Assembly: GCA_038502055.1 (NCBI GenBank)
Contig: JAXRKN010000042.1
Span: 2,294,001-2,358,000, forward strand
DNA length: 64,000 nucleotides
Reading direction: 5' to 3'
Source: Tanytarsus gracilentus
Taxonomy: Eukaryota > Arthropoda > Insecta > Diptera > Chironomidae
The translations under genes were made by a program, and so were the position numbers. Shown here piece after piece: positions 37,275 through 50,300 of the stretch; the first letter of the stretch is position 1; the number at the start of each line of letters is the position of its first letter. The notes below the pieces were generated by a model, which worked only from the letters and a program-made list of their open reading frames with translations, searched no databases and had not been told where the DNA came from.

Positions 37275-38391
37275 AATAACGAAATGAATTGTGCATGAAC
37301 AATTTGCTGTTGTAAAAAAAACAAGAATTAAGAATTATTAGGACAAACTCTTGTTATTTTAATTTTAATAACTTAAACTTTTATGAATTTTGACGCAGAC
37401 AAGTTAAGAATCCAATAAAAACTTTTAAACTGCAACAAAAAAAGGCGAGTTGATGATCATAAATCATGGGAGGAATTTTATTTTTTTGTTGGATGATTTT
37501 TCCTTACAGGTCATAAAAATCATATTATAAGCCGATCACAGTCGTAAAGCGAGTGAGAGAGAGTGAAAAAATTGCCACTTGTTGCATATTGTGTTTAGAG
37601 AATTGAAAACAGACGTTCGGCATCACCTTCCACAAATACATCTATTGCTCTCTCTCTCACCATGCAGAAGTAAAATTCAGAATAAATTTTTTAAAAGAAA
37701 AAAAAAGTTCAATGAGTGATGATGAAAATGTTTTTGAGAGAGAGAGAGAGGGAAAAAGAAAAACTGGAAGTCTCTCACTGGAAATTTTTATCCTTGCACA
37801 GCAATCATTATCCAACTCTCACTGACGATGCTTTTGCGTATGCTGAGAGGAAATCATAGAAAAAATCTTTGCCTCACGAGATTTCAGTGAGAATGTGTCC
37901 TTCCTCGAAAACGGATGAAAAGTTTCCTTAACGCTCGCGTATTGAGAAATTTTTACTGTGAGAAAAAGAAACTTTGGGTGAAATTTTTCTTTACTCTCAT
38001 CCACATCGGTGGATTTTGCAAAAGGAAAATGTGGCAATAAATATTTAATAAGCAAAAGAAGCTGCTGCGTTAGCTTTCGCATTGATAGCCACTCGAGTTG
38101 AAAAAAAATAGAAGAAGTGAAGAGCGGGATCGCGTATGAATGCAATAAATCATCCACACTAAAAGAGTGTGTGTATGTGGATGCATAACGAATGTGCTGA
38201 AAAATATGAAAAATGATTAAATGAGTGGCAAATGTAATTAACCGTTTGAGAGATAAATTACGATGCGAGAGTGTGATATGAAAATTTTTTCCGGCGTGTC
38301 AACGAGAATGTGAAAAAGGAGCAGGGAGTAAAATAAATAAAAAAAATATTGCTAGAAACCATAAAAATTAACGAAAAATTATCGCGGAACT
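37275..38391. other. Intergenic / 5' region of the Sidestep-like gene
   Basis: Between Elongin A and the signal-peptide exon. GAGA-rich: GAGAGAG strings near 37553-37564 and an uninterrupted (GA)n at 37736-37751, compatible with GAGA-factor binding at the promoter of a long developmental gene. No coding exon is supported; an open frame on the minus strand (37819-38157) is unremarkable. Confidence 0.45.
37414..37419 (+). terminator. Polyadenylation signal AATAAA of Elongin A
   Basis: AATAAA, 140 bp after the stop codon at 37274. Confidence 0.5.
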
Positions 38392-41300
38392 ATGATTCGC
38401 ACCATTGGATTACTTCTTATACTAGTTTTAAATCATGCAACAACAACGAATGTGAAGAAAAGTTCGGAAGATGAAAACAGTGAGTGTTTTATGTGTTGAA
38501 AAAAAGTTTTCTTATTCTCTACTCTTAGTCTCGACTCTTTGATCGCCAAGGGATTTAATTGAGGATTTAAAAAATATTAAATTTTGAAGTTATTTTGGTT
38601 AATTTTTTTTGATAAAAAATCAACGGAATTTTTTTAAATTTTTTAAACTTCTAAAACTTTACACTTAAATATTTTAAAGGTATTTTTCAAGTTAAAATTT
38701 TATTGATTTAAAAAATTTCAATTACTTCAATAAAAAATAAATAATTCATTAACATCCGAAATAAAAAATTTTTAATTGCATTAAGGTAAATAAAACTTCA
38801 CCATTTCACCCAAAAAAGTGATGGCCGTATCACAATAAAGTCAATTAAATGAATAAAAATGTCACTCAGTGAAATCAAAGCAATCAAAAATGAAAGAGGA
38901 AAAAGTGTTTCGAGGCATTTCCGGCTCCAAATTTCTGCATGGTATTTTATTTATACTTTTAACTTTTTTTACATTCACGCTCTCATTTATCGAGTGGATA
39001 AAGTTAAAAGCTTTTTAATGGAAAACTTTAATTTAGGTGAAAATTTCATTAAAAATTTATTTAATGGACATTCATTAATTAAACTTTTGAGGCTCAACTT
39101 AATTAATTTCCGTGAGTTTTATTCATTATTGTTTCAACAATTTATCAAAAAGTCCTCGCTCTCTCTTTTTTGACAAAAGCATTGAAAGCATACTTACGTA
39201 CCTTGGTTTATTTTCTTCTCGGATCTCCTCAAAAAAAAAAGAAAAATATAAAAGGAAAAGGCATAAAAACTGTAATTTTTCAAGAGCCCCCTTTCTCTCC
39301 TTTTTTTCTGGCGTGCGGACAAAGTTTTTCTCTTGTTATTCTTGTTACTTTTCTAACTGCCCTATTTACTACCAGTTTCTCTCGATGCCTCCTTCTTTTC
39401 TCAGGCACACAAAACAGCAAAAGTATCACAATAATGTGGATGTTTTTTTTCGGCGAAAATTATATTGTGAAACAAGAAGAGAAAAATTACATCTCGCATT
39501 TAGCATATAATTCAGTTCAACATAAAAAAAAACATAGTTTTATTGTCTGTTTTATCTCACCCACCACCACCAACACTACTCGCTCGCTCTACATGACCTA
39601 CTCTCATGACTACTGCATAGACATAAACGTTCAGTTAATAGAGGCAGCAGAAAAATATTTTTTTGCAAACAATAGCAGCAGAAAATCTCGAGAGAGATGT
39701 GCCCGCTGCCGGGATGGAAAAAAACAAAAAAATTATATAAATGCAGGACGAGGGGAGGGTTAAAAGGACATGTTTTTTAAATTATTATGATTATTGTAGT
39801 GTTTATGATGAGCTGTAGGGACAGAAAAAAGAGATGCGGCAAGCTTGCTCTAAATTATTTGACAAATTCAGAGATTTTGAATCCAAAATTGCAATGAATT
39901 TTTATGAGATGTGCTTTAAATAAATTGGGGTCGATTTGTGTTGAGTTCACAGGCTGCAATCTGATTAAGATTTAAATTGTAAAAGTTTTTATGAATGTGT
40001 TAAATTTAGTGAGATTGCAAAAAGTGTTAAGTGAGTGCTTGTTTTTTTTTGAGAAATAATTTGTGGTGAAGATTTTATAAAATTTTAGTGTTTCATTTTC
40101 CAGTTTCCCTATCTGCAACGAAAATTGTAAAGTCGATGTAAAGACGATGTAAAATCACGAATGAATGTAAAGTTAATAAAAAAAAATAGTTTTAAAAATG
40201 TAAAAAAACTGTTTTAAAAATGTAAAGTCAATGTAAAAATAAAAATGTAAAATCAATATTTTTTAAATAAGAAACTATTACAAATTCGATGTAAAATAAA
40301 TTAAAAAAACATGCAATTAAAAAGTAAAAAACATGTAAAAGCAGTGTTTAAAAATTAGAATATCGATGTAAAAGCACTGTATCCTAACAGTAAATTCGTT
40401 AAAAATTTACTGTAAAATCAATGTAAATTCGAACGTTAAAATGAAAGTAAAAAAAATGTAAAATCAGTTCAAAAAAACTTCATATAAACAGTAAAGTTTA
40501 TAAAGTTTTAATGTAAAATCAATTAAAATTAAATGTAAAATCATTAGTTAAAAATTGTAAAATCAGCAAAATATAAAAGTAAAATCAAAACAAAAGTAAG
40601 ATGAAACAAATGTAAAATCAATGTAAATTCGAACGTTAAAATGGAAGTAAAAAAAATGTAAAATCAGTTCAAAATAACTTCATTTAAACAGTAAAGTTTA
40701 TAAAGTTTTAATGTAAAATCAGTAAAAATTTAATGTAAAATCATTAGTTAAAAATTGTAAAATCAGCAAAATATAAAAGTAAAATCAAAACAAAAGTAAG
40801 ATGAAACAAATGTAAATTCTGAACAAATTTAATGTAAAATTAAACTCTAAAATCAATGTAAAATCAACGTTTTGAAAATGCAAAATTATATGAAACAAAA
40901 TGTAAAATCAATGTAAAGTTGAAAGGTAAATCCAGTGTAAAAAAATAATAGAATAACTGTAAAATAACTAAACTTTAACAGTAAAATCAATTGAATATTT
41001 ATGTAAAATCACACAATTAAAAGTTTTTAAATGGTGTGAAAAATAAATGTAAAATCAATTCAAAAAATGGATGAAATAGAAGTATTATCAATGTTTACAA
41101 ACAGTAAAATCAAGTTTAAATACATGTAAAATAATGAACAAAAAATTGTAAATTCAATTTAAATTCACTGTAAAATGTGCTTAAACGACTTGAAAATTAA
41201 ATGCAAATTCACTATTTTACAAATTTTGCTAAAAATTATCAATCTTGTGGAGAGAGTTCAAATCCTAATCGGGACCCAATCTTTTTTGCTTTATAAACAA

Positions 41301-44300
41301 TCATATTGTAAAATAAAATAATCCAGAGACCTATATATATATAACAACTTATGATTTCAATCAATAATGTCCCACTTTCAAATACTTGTAACAAATCTAA
41401 TATTGTGTAAAAAGCCTTGAGTCGATTGCGTTAAATTTCAATCGGCTCGAGCCGGTTCGAGTCGATTGTAGTTTTATGTGTAAATTTTCTGAAACAAGAT
41501 TCAGAGAAGTGAGATCTGGTGCTGGAAGTGAGATACACTTAACCTAAAATCCAGTGCTGGAAAAAAAAGATAGAGAAAAAAAGAGGGGGTGGGGAGAAAG
41601 AGATATAAAAAAAATATTTTTATTGGGGGGAGAGAAGATAAAATAAATAAATTTTTTTTTGGGGGAGAAAAAAAATAAAAATATAATAATTTTGTGGGGG
41701 AAGAGAGAATAATAAAATCTAAGTTTCAGTGCTGGAAGTGACATCCAGTCAATCTAAGTTTCAGTGCTGGAAGTGACATCCAGTCAATCTAAGTTTCAGT
41801 GCTGGAAGTGACATCCAGTCAACCTAAGCTAAGGTTCCATCACTGGAAGTTAGGTTGACTAGATGTCACTTCCAGCACTGTATCATACGATAACTGGATG
41901 TCACTTCCTTTTACCTAAAAAAAAAATAAAATATATAAAAAAAAAAATAAATATTATGCATAATTATGCATATTATTATGCATATTTATATTTTATGCAT
42001 TATATCACAGGAATTTCTTATGCATAATATTATGCATAATAAATGGAATAAATGTGCATAATATTATGCATATTACTGACCATAATTATGCATATTATTA
42101 TGCATAATATTATGTAATGCCGGTGACGCGCTACCGCACCAGATCTAACTTCTCTGAATCTTGGTTCAGAAAAAATAAAATAAAATTTACACATAAAACT
42201 TCAAACGACTCGAGCCGACTGGAAAAACCCGCAATCGACTTGAATCGACTCGAGTGAATTCACTCGACTTAAATGCCTGGAAAAAAGCAAGTGTCAGAAT
42301 TATTTTAATGGATCATATCATTACAAATCTTACTTTCAAAATTTCAAGAAAAACTGTCTTAAATGTTGTTAACTTTTAAATGTGTACTTTAAACTTATTT
42401 TTTCTTCTCTTTTTTATGGTCTTTTTTAATCAAAAAGCAAAAAAGAGTTGAAAAAAGCAAAAAAGAATAGTGACTTGTCAGGATTCGAACTCACTTCATA
42501 AAAAGTGACAAAATAAAATATAACGTGAGAAACAATGTAAATTCAATGTAAAATCTATACTGTTGTAAAAACAAGTTTCTAACAATGTAACGACAATGTA
42601 AAGAATCGAAATTTTTCGTGAAATCTCAACTTTTGCTTATATAAATCTTCTGCCAAACCTGAATAATAAGAGTTTTCGCGAGTTTGGCAAAGTGGATAGA
42701 GTGTCGCCTTAAATGAGAAAGCAAAAATTGCTTAAGGTGTGAGAGTGGTGTAAAGGCAAAGTAAAATAAAGGTAATGAAAATGTAGAGGCAATGAAGAAA
42801 AAAGGTAAAGGCAATGTAAAATTAAGTAAAGAGGTGTGTAATGGCAATGAGAAAAAAATGTAAAGGCAATGTAAAATAAAGATGGAGAAAATGTAAAGAG
42901 GATTAAAAAAAGGAGTAAAAAAAGGAAATAATGAAAAAAATATTTTTTTTTTGAAAAACCTCATGTTGTTTTTACATTTTTTTTATAGTTGTTTTACTGT
43001 TTTTTTTAACTGATTTTACATTTTTGTTTTATGAGTTTTACATTGAAAAACGGTAGATTTTACATTTTATAAGCAGTCATTTTACATCAAGAAAAGATAG
43101 ATTTTACATTTTATGAACTAAAATTTTGTATGAACTTTACATCGGAAAAAAATAGATTTTACATTCTACAAACAGTCATTTTACATTTTTTAAACTAAAA
43201 ATTTGTATGAACTTTACATCGGAAAAAAATAGATTTTACATTCTACAAACAGTCATTTTACATTTTTTAAACTAAAATTTTGTATGAATTTTACATCGGA
43301 AAAAGATAGCTTTTACATTTTATGAACAGTCATTTTACATTTTATGAACAGTCATTTTACATTTTTTAAACTAAAATTTTGTATGAACTTTACATCGGAA
43401 AAAACAAGATTTTACATTCTCCAAACGGTCATTTTACATTTTTTAAACTAAAATTTTGTAAGAACTTTACATCGTAAAAAGATAGACTTTACATTTTTTT
43501 TGTATCATTTTTATTAAAAAACACGCGTCGCTAATCGCTTTTTTAACGTTGATTTTACATTTTTATTTTACATCGTCGTTACATCGTCGTTACATCGATT
43601 TTACAATTTCGGTGCAGATAGGGTTGTTCTAAAAAAATTAAAAATATCATTTATTTCTTCAAAAAGATCAATTTTAAGCGACTGCACTCACATTCCAATT
43701 TAAACAGCTCTCAAGTTTTTAGTCACTCCAAAGCTAAAAGCTTCAAATAAATTTTCCTTTATCCATATAGACATTTCTAATCTTCTCATATATGAGAAGA
43801 GGAAAAAATTCAAATATGTGATTTAGGCTTTTTCGTCGAGTTTCTTATTGCGTTCGCTTGAAATTGCTTTTCTGATAAAAAAAAGGCAAAATGAGAATGT
43901 GAATATTTATCTAAATAATTAGAAAGCCGTTTTTGCCACATCTGAGAGCAAAACTCAAACAAACTTTTCACATCAGCCCGATTTTTGATGTCAGCAGCTC
44001 TACCGCTTGATAAACTAGTTTTTCCGAGCTTAGACATCCTAATTAGAGCTCTATGTATATGCTTAAAAAATAAATAGAGAACTCTCTGTGTGTAAAACTT
44101 TATTTGTTTTTCGGTTTAAAATGATTTTCTGTGTGTGATGATGAAAAGTTTTGAGGATATTGTAATTTCGTTTTATTATGATTTCCAACAACCGAATTTA
44201 TTTTTAGTAATCAAGATCTTTTTTGTTTTGTTGAGATAAGGGTTTAAAAATGTTGAGTTACTTAATTTAGTAAAAAGTTAATTCTGGGAATTGAATTGTG

Positions 44301-47300
44301 TAAAAAAATATAAAGTGAAACTTTAAAATTTATTAAAATGTTTCATTCCACATCTCAAAAAGTCATCAAAAGTTTTTAATTTCATCTCACTGTCAACTCG
44401 AGATATTTTGCAACATCGCATACATACTCAGAGCTCATTTTGCGACGAAAGTTATTATGAAAGAAAAATTCTATTAAAAGCACAAAAAAAAACGACTTAG
44501 AGGTCATTTGTCAGATTTCGCCTTATGGACAAGACGTTTGTCGTTTATTAATTTTATGTCAAAAGAGGGTTTCGAAAACTTCTTCCGAGAAAAACGTGCG
44601 AAAGTTTCTCACCTCGAGGAAAATTCAGTTACAAAATTATTGAGACGTAAAGTCATCAATTTGCTGGTAAATTTAGTAATTCTCTCTTCCCCACCCCTTC
44701 GATAAACACCATTCAGTGAATGATGTTCCATTATGTTGCAGTCAATCAAATGAGCGCAAGGCACACACAAATGACAATGATCCTTCTTCCTTCTTCATCG
44801 TCTCATGCTATGCTGAATATTCATTTGCTCATTTTCCAGCTGTGATGTGAGATATGCAAAAGAAAGAAAAACATCAACATTGAGTGAGTGGAAGAGTCAT
44901 GAGAGCTTGTCAATTGCTTTATTTTCGCACCACATCCTCTCGCTTTCCTCGCTGTCTCTGCATAATAAATTCTCTTTCCTTCAAAATGATGAAATGTTGA
45001 TGTTATGCTTATCAAGAACATTAATTTTAATGAATTCCAGACTGAAGGAATTTTTCTTCTCTCTCTCATTTTTTGAAGGCTTGCTGTGTGTATTCATCAT
45101 TAACACCCCTCATCGCTCGCACCTCCTTTACGTATTCATTTCCATCCTTTAAATGGGCTGGAGTGTGAGCAATTTTCGGGCACCGATGAAAATATTTATT
45201 AATCGATGACCGATGTCATAGAGAGGAAAAATTTAAAAAATTTAAATCCTTAAAGTACTAAAAAATTAACTTTATTAATTTTTATAAGAAAAAAAATCTT
45301 CAAATACAAAAATCAAAAAATAAATATTATCGTAAAATTTCTCATTGAAGGTTCGAATCCTATAATATCCATAATATTATTAATCCCCTGATTAATCCAT
45401 AATATTTTTTTTATAGAAATTAACAAAAATTAATTTTTTTTAATCCCATCAATATTATTTTCAATATATTTGAAAATCCATTTTTCAAAATTTTCCATCA
45501 GTGAAAGAAGAAAAAACAAGAAGATGAAGAATGAGTTGATGGATGGCTTGAATGTGTTTGTTTCATTAAAACATTGCTACATTAAACACTTTTAAAGACA
45601 CCCACTTCCTGCCACCCCTCACCTCCACCCGTATTGAGTTAGGAAATAAGCATAAGCACACTGAATAAACAGTCGAGAGAAAACGAGTTAGAATAGAGAG
45701 TGAGCACAAGAAAAGCAAAAGACGAAAAGAGAAAAAAAATATATATTTATTGCCGAGTTATTAATCTCTGACATTCGCTTATTCACTATAGCTCTCTGCT
45801 ATCGTTTAATATTCGTATATTCACAAAAAAGCTTTTTTTATTTCCTGTGCTTTCTCTCTTTACCTCTCCGTACAAGCTAGCAAAAGGCATGAAAAATGTT
45901 TAATGGTTCTTTTTCCATCTCGATGTGCTTTACAAAAACAAGTGAAAGTATTTCCCACGAGCCTTTCCCTTTTTTTTGTGTGAGAGTACCACACTTTGAA
46001 TAAAGTTTTACTTTTTTGCCCTCACCCACCTCCAATTTTCTCGTCTCAATCGCTCTTGCAACAAAGTATAAGGAAGGACGTTGAAATTGGAGATGAATCA
46101 CACAGCTGAGAAGGGAGCGTTATTCGATATTTTTAATACCTTTTTCATAGCCGACAAGCACAACAGAAGGAACCAAAAGAAGTCACTTATCTAATTTACC
46201 TCACAGTCATTTATATCAGTTGCTGTGGGTTGTATTTATACAGGGATGATTCATTGAGCATGGTATTATAAATTGATACTTCAAGGGTATACTTTGTGGG
46301 TATATTTGCAATTTTTTGATGAATGGGAATGTTAAATGTGTGTGAATTGTTTATTTTATCGTGAAAGCTGAGGGGAAAATATTTAATAGAGAATAAATGG
46401 AAATTTATGTTGATTTTTCATCTTTAAAAATATTTTTGTTGGACAAAAAAGTTAAAAATTTTGTGAGAAAAATTCAAATTTAACAAATTGTATGAATTTT
46501 TAAAAAATGTAATTTTTAGTACTTTATTGAATTTTTTAGCATAAATAAACGAATTAAACTTGAACACACGAAAGCTATCGCTATTAATTTGTAGTTATCA
46601 TATTGAATTATTTACTCAAAATATTGTTTTAGCTGTCACAACAATTTAATTCCATTAAAAATTCATAAACATTCGTGTCAGGTACAAACTCTAATTATCC
46701 CTTCAATACATTCACAATTTTCAACCATAAACCTTCGACAGCTCAAAATCGTAAACGTGAAGGATAGCGATTTTAATCGTACCGTCCGAAGGATTAAATT
46801 AAGAGCGGAAAACATTCAATAAACGCCTAAACATTTAATGGCGACCTAATTGCCTCACTCACCCAGCAATCCTCAACCCAAATCTCTCCTCGTTTTCGAA
46901 ACGAAGGTAATTCTGTTGTCGTGAGCTTGTAACAAGTTCGTTCGAATTGGAAACTGATTTATTTATATACGCAATTTTCTTCGTACTTCGTTTTTTTTTG
47001 TGATGTGAATTTCATCCAATTAATTTGTTGAGAAGCCCTTTTTTCCACATCAACATCCTCCACTTTAACTTTTTTTTGAGAAAGGCTCACGCAAATAAAC
47101 ATTCGTATATACGCACAGAGAGAGAAAATTCTTCTCTCAATATTAACAGCTAACCTTTGAATGTTGCAAAAAGAAAAAAAGATATTTAGAATTCTGGCCA
47201 GGCAACGAGCGTATTTATAGGAGAAAGAGAGCACAAGCTTAGAAAAGAACCAAATGGAGTTGCTATGTATTAAATGTCTTTATAATGCCTTTGGGGATTT

Positions 47301-50300
47301 GAGTAACAAAGCAGTGAATTTTATTCACATTTGATATTTTGAACTCTCTGCTGAAATGATTTTCCAATCAAAGCTTTCTTGGTAGTTGAGTGGATTGGTT
47401 AAATAATTTATTTCATTACTTACCTAATAAAAAGAGCGTGTTTGTTTCGAAATGTTACTTTCGGTTTTATTTAAATTGTCAAAAAAAATTAAATTCCGTT
47501 TCATTTTCAATTTTGTTCCCTTTTTAAATTTCTTTAAAATTGCGCTTTAAACACCCGGAAAATTTTCGTGCACACTCAGTTTTTATGCTGTTTATATATG
47601 TGAGAATAAAACTCTTCCTTAGTACCAAGATATGAGCTGTATGTTGTGCTGCCTTCCACCCACAATTTCTTTATGCAGCAAATATTTGTCTAGCATTCTT
47701 CCACACGAAATCAGGAAGAATGAAATCATGGCTTAAAGCTGTATATATTGGACTGCTGTATAGATATTGTCGAGAGATGAATATCAAGTTTCAAGTTTTC
47801 GACGTGAGGTTTCGCGCAGGCAGCTTAAGGCGGGATGGAGAGAATGAAATATAAAAAAAATGGAAATCAAAGCGGATGCCCTCAGGTGTATGTCTGTTTA
47901 TTCCACATTAAACCGCAAAAGAGCTTCTTCTCTCTACCTAGTTGTGAACGTGATTCGATGTAAATGATAAGACATGATCCATTTTTTTCACTCCCCTCCG
48001 CTCACTCGCTCGCTATATCACTTTTGTTTAACAACAATTCAGCATCCGCAGTAACAAAGACAAATTCAATCTAAACACAAGCGATTATGCATGAAACCTA
48101 AATCAAGGGGAGGAAATTTATCGACGGTGTGTTTGGTTAGAGAAAATGAAGAATTAAATTTAATCCGCCTCTAGAAAGAAAAATGTTAAAATTTATGACA
48201 AATTTCCATAAAAATTCCAGTTGTAGTTTCGATATGTACGATGAGTTCATCGTGAAAATCCGCAGTGCTCGTTATAAATTTGTTATGTATGCCATGTCGA
48301 TTTTTTTCCTCGTGTCGAATGTGCCTCGAGTACATTCAGCAGAAAAATTGGCAGTGTTCTGTGAATCGATGGCAATATCACTTTTGAGATTTTCACGCAT
48401 TCTACGCGGCGAATGTTGAATAACAGTTTCGAGTTAATTTTTCAAGAATATCCAGGTCGATTTTTTCGCCGGCTGATAATATCCGGTAATATTTCAAACA
48501 TATGAAGATTGAAAGAGAAAATTTTGAGTGCTTTTGCTTATTGACCTAAAATAAAGATTTGGAACAAAGTGGAATACGGAACACAATGATCGATAAGTTT
48601 AAATATTTCACAATCAAATTTTATTTTTTGGTTTGAATGGTGGAAAATGAAACTTTAATTTAAATTTTAGAAATGAATCTGAAACAAATTGGAAATTGAA
48701 ACAGAATTTGAAAAGTCAATTTTATAAAAAGATCTAAATTATTAGAAATAATCTTAAATTTATAAACAACGAAGTATATTTAAAAAAATAACAATCCAAA
48801 GGCACTAAAGTGTGTACATTTTCACAAACATCAACCAAATTAAATAAACTCAAATCGACCATCCCTCGGCTAATTTCTCTCAATTGTCTTTTACTCTCAC
48901 ATCGAATTGTGAACCAAATTGAGTTAGATAGGAGGGCATCAATATAAATAAATATAGATTGATACACGCATTTGATGCTTCTGGTGATTTGAACAATAAA
49001 AGACACAGAAAATAGGAAAAATGACAATTCATCCACCTACACACAGTTTTTCTGCTCTAATAAAATACACAAACTCGCATTGAAATTGCTCGTAAATACA
49101 TTGCGATGAGGAAAAAAAGTGGCAACATGGATGATGGAAGGAAAAGAAAGTATAATTTCAGCAGCAAAAAGAAGGCAATGAGAAGAAGAAAGCAAACAAT
49201 TTTTTCCCATTTAATATATCAGAAGCGAAGCAAGAAAAAATAAAAGGGATTCACCTCACATGCATGTGAATTACACACCGATGAAAAAGGAGCGAAATTG
49301 TTTAACTGAAACCGTATATACGGTTCGAGAAAAATTACTTTCAGAAGGTGAAGGAGAGAGAACATAAAATTGCGATTTTCGCCAAGTTAATTTTTATTTT
49401 ATTCGCATGTGCTCGCATTTATACAAGGAAGGAGAAACAAACATACACACACACACACACACTCACGCCACAATCTATTTTATTTATGTGTCGACTTAAT
49501 AAATCTTCTAAGCGTGTGAAGCACTTGGCAGGATGGTGTGTTGGCAATAACTTTCACATATATACTTTTTACCTCTCCATCCCTTCTCATCTCATCGCTC
49601 TCTTCACACAACACAGCACTTTATTCTTTGCGTAGTAAAATTGAAATTTTATTGAATTTTTGCGCCATCAGTTGGTTAATGAGAAATCAATTACAACCCC
49701 CTGCAGTTGTTTGTTCGTCCTCATCAATTTTTTTCCCTTATCGCTTTTAGAAACTTCGATCGTTATGTTGCGACAGTGATGTGGAAAGAAAATTTTGCGG
49801 TTAGAATTTTAAATTTACTGAAAAAAATAATACAAGAATAAAATTTGTTTAAATAAGTTTACAGAGAAATAAAATACATAAATTTTAAAAATTATTAGAG
49901 GTTATTTATTTGAAGTAAAAATATTTTGATTATTATTATTTTTTAAAATTTTTTATAATAAAAAAACTTCAAAAATCAATTAACCACCAAATTGCAATGT
50001 GTCTTTAATGACGACAAAATCTATGAGAGTGTTATGTTGCGACAGTGATGTGGAAAGAAAATTTTGCGGTTAGAATTTTAAATTTACTGAAAAAAATAAT
50101 ACAAGAATAAAATTTGTTTAAATAAGTTTACAGAGAAATAAAATACATAAATTTTAAAAATTATTAAGAAGGTTCGAATCCTTAATTTGAAGTAAAAATA
50201 TGTTTGTAGGCATGTAACTTATTATTTTTTTTAAAATTTTTTATAATAAAAAAACTTCAAAAATCAATTAACCACCAAATTGCAATGTGTCTTTAATGAC

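Larger units (their letters stand above)
41419..42267. mobile_element. Nested inverted-repeat element inside the 3.5 kb element
   Basis: The left arm 41419-41522 and right arm 42136-42241 are inverted copies. Shared segments include AGTCGATTGCG, CGGCTCGAG, GTTTTATGTGTAAATTTT, AAGATTCAGAGAAGT and AGATCTGGTGC. The right side is followed by an 18 bp perfect palindrome (42250-42267, half site TCGAGTGAA). The core holds a purine-rich stretch with G-runs (41570-41720), 35 bp tandem repeats and an ATGCAT array. It interrupts the GTAAAATC-type sequence, which resumes near 42530, so it inserted later or was captured. Confidence 0.75.
40107..43624. mobile_element. 3.5 kb non-autonomous inverted-repeat (fold-back) element
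   Basis: The two ends are inverted repeats: 40107 onward reads CCCTATCTGCAACGAAAATT, and the reverse complement of the end at 43624 reads CCCTATCTGCACCGAAATTG. Both continue into GTAAA(A/G)TCGATGTAA. The left arm (40107 to about 41225) has about twenty GTAAAATC copies on the plus strand. The right arm (about 42960-43624) has the same motif on the minus strand (GATTTTAC). Between them sit GTAAAGGCAATG-type repeats (about 42730-42910) and a second nested fold-back element. No transposase frame is visible, so it would move in trans. No clear target-site duplication: the flanks are GTTT and TTGT. The superfamily is undetermined. Confidence 0.8.

Noticed and set aside
39112..39763. Two overlapping plus-strand frames of 132 and 197 codons
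   Set aside because: Low-complexity Phe/Lys/Ser composition, no domains, inside an intron.
42626..42964. Minus-strand 112-codon frame
   Set aside because: Reads through the GTAAAGG-type repeats of the mobile element; Phe/Leu/Ser low complexity, not a transposase.
40107..43624. CRISPR-like array because of many short repeats
   Set aside because: Repeats are degenerate, irregularly spaced and arranged in inverted arms, in a eukaryotic intron.
43810..44037. Minus-strand 75-codon frame starting MSKLGKTSLSSGRAAD
   Set aside because: Composition looks less biased than neighbours, but there is no family, no partner exon and no promoter; kept only as a curiosity next to the fold-back element.
50171..50181. 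A real tRNA gene at the GGTTCGAATCC motif
   Set aside because: The 70 bp upstream have no A-box, D-arm or acceptor pairing.
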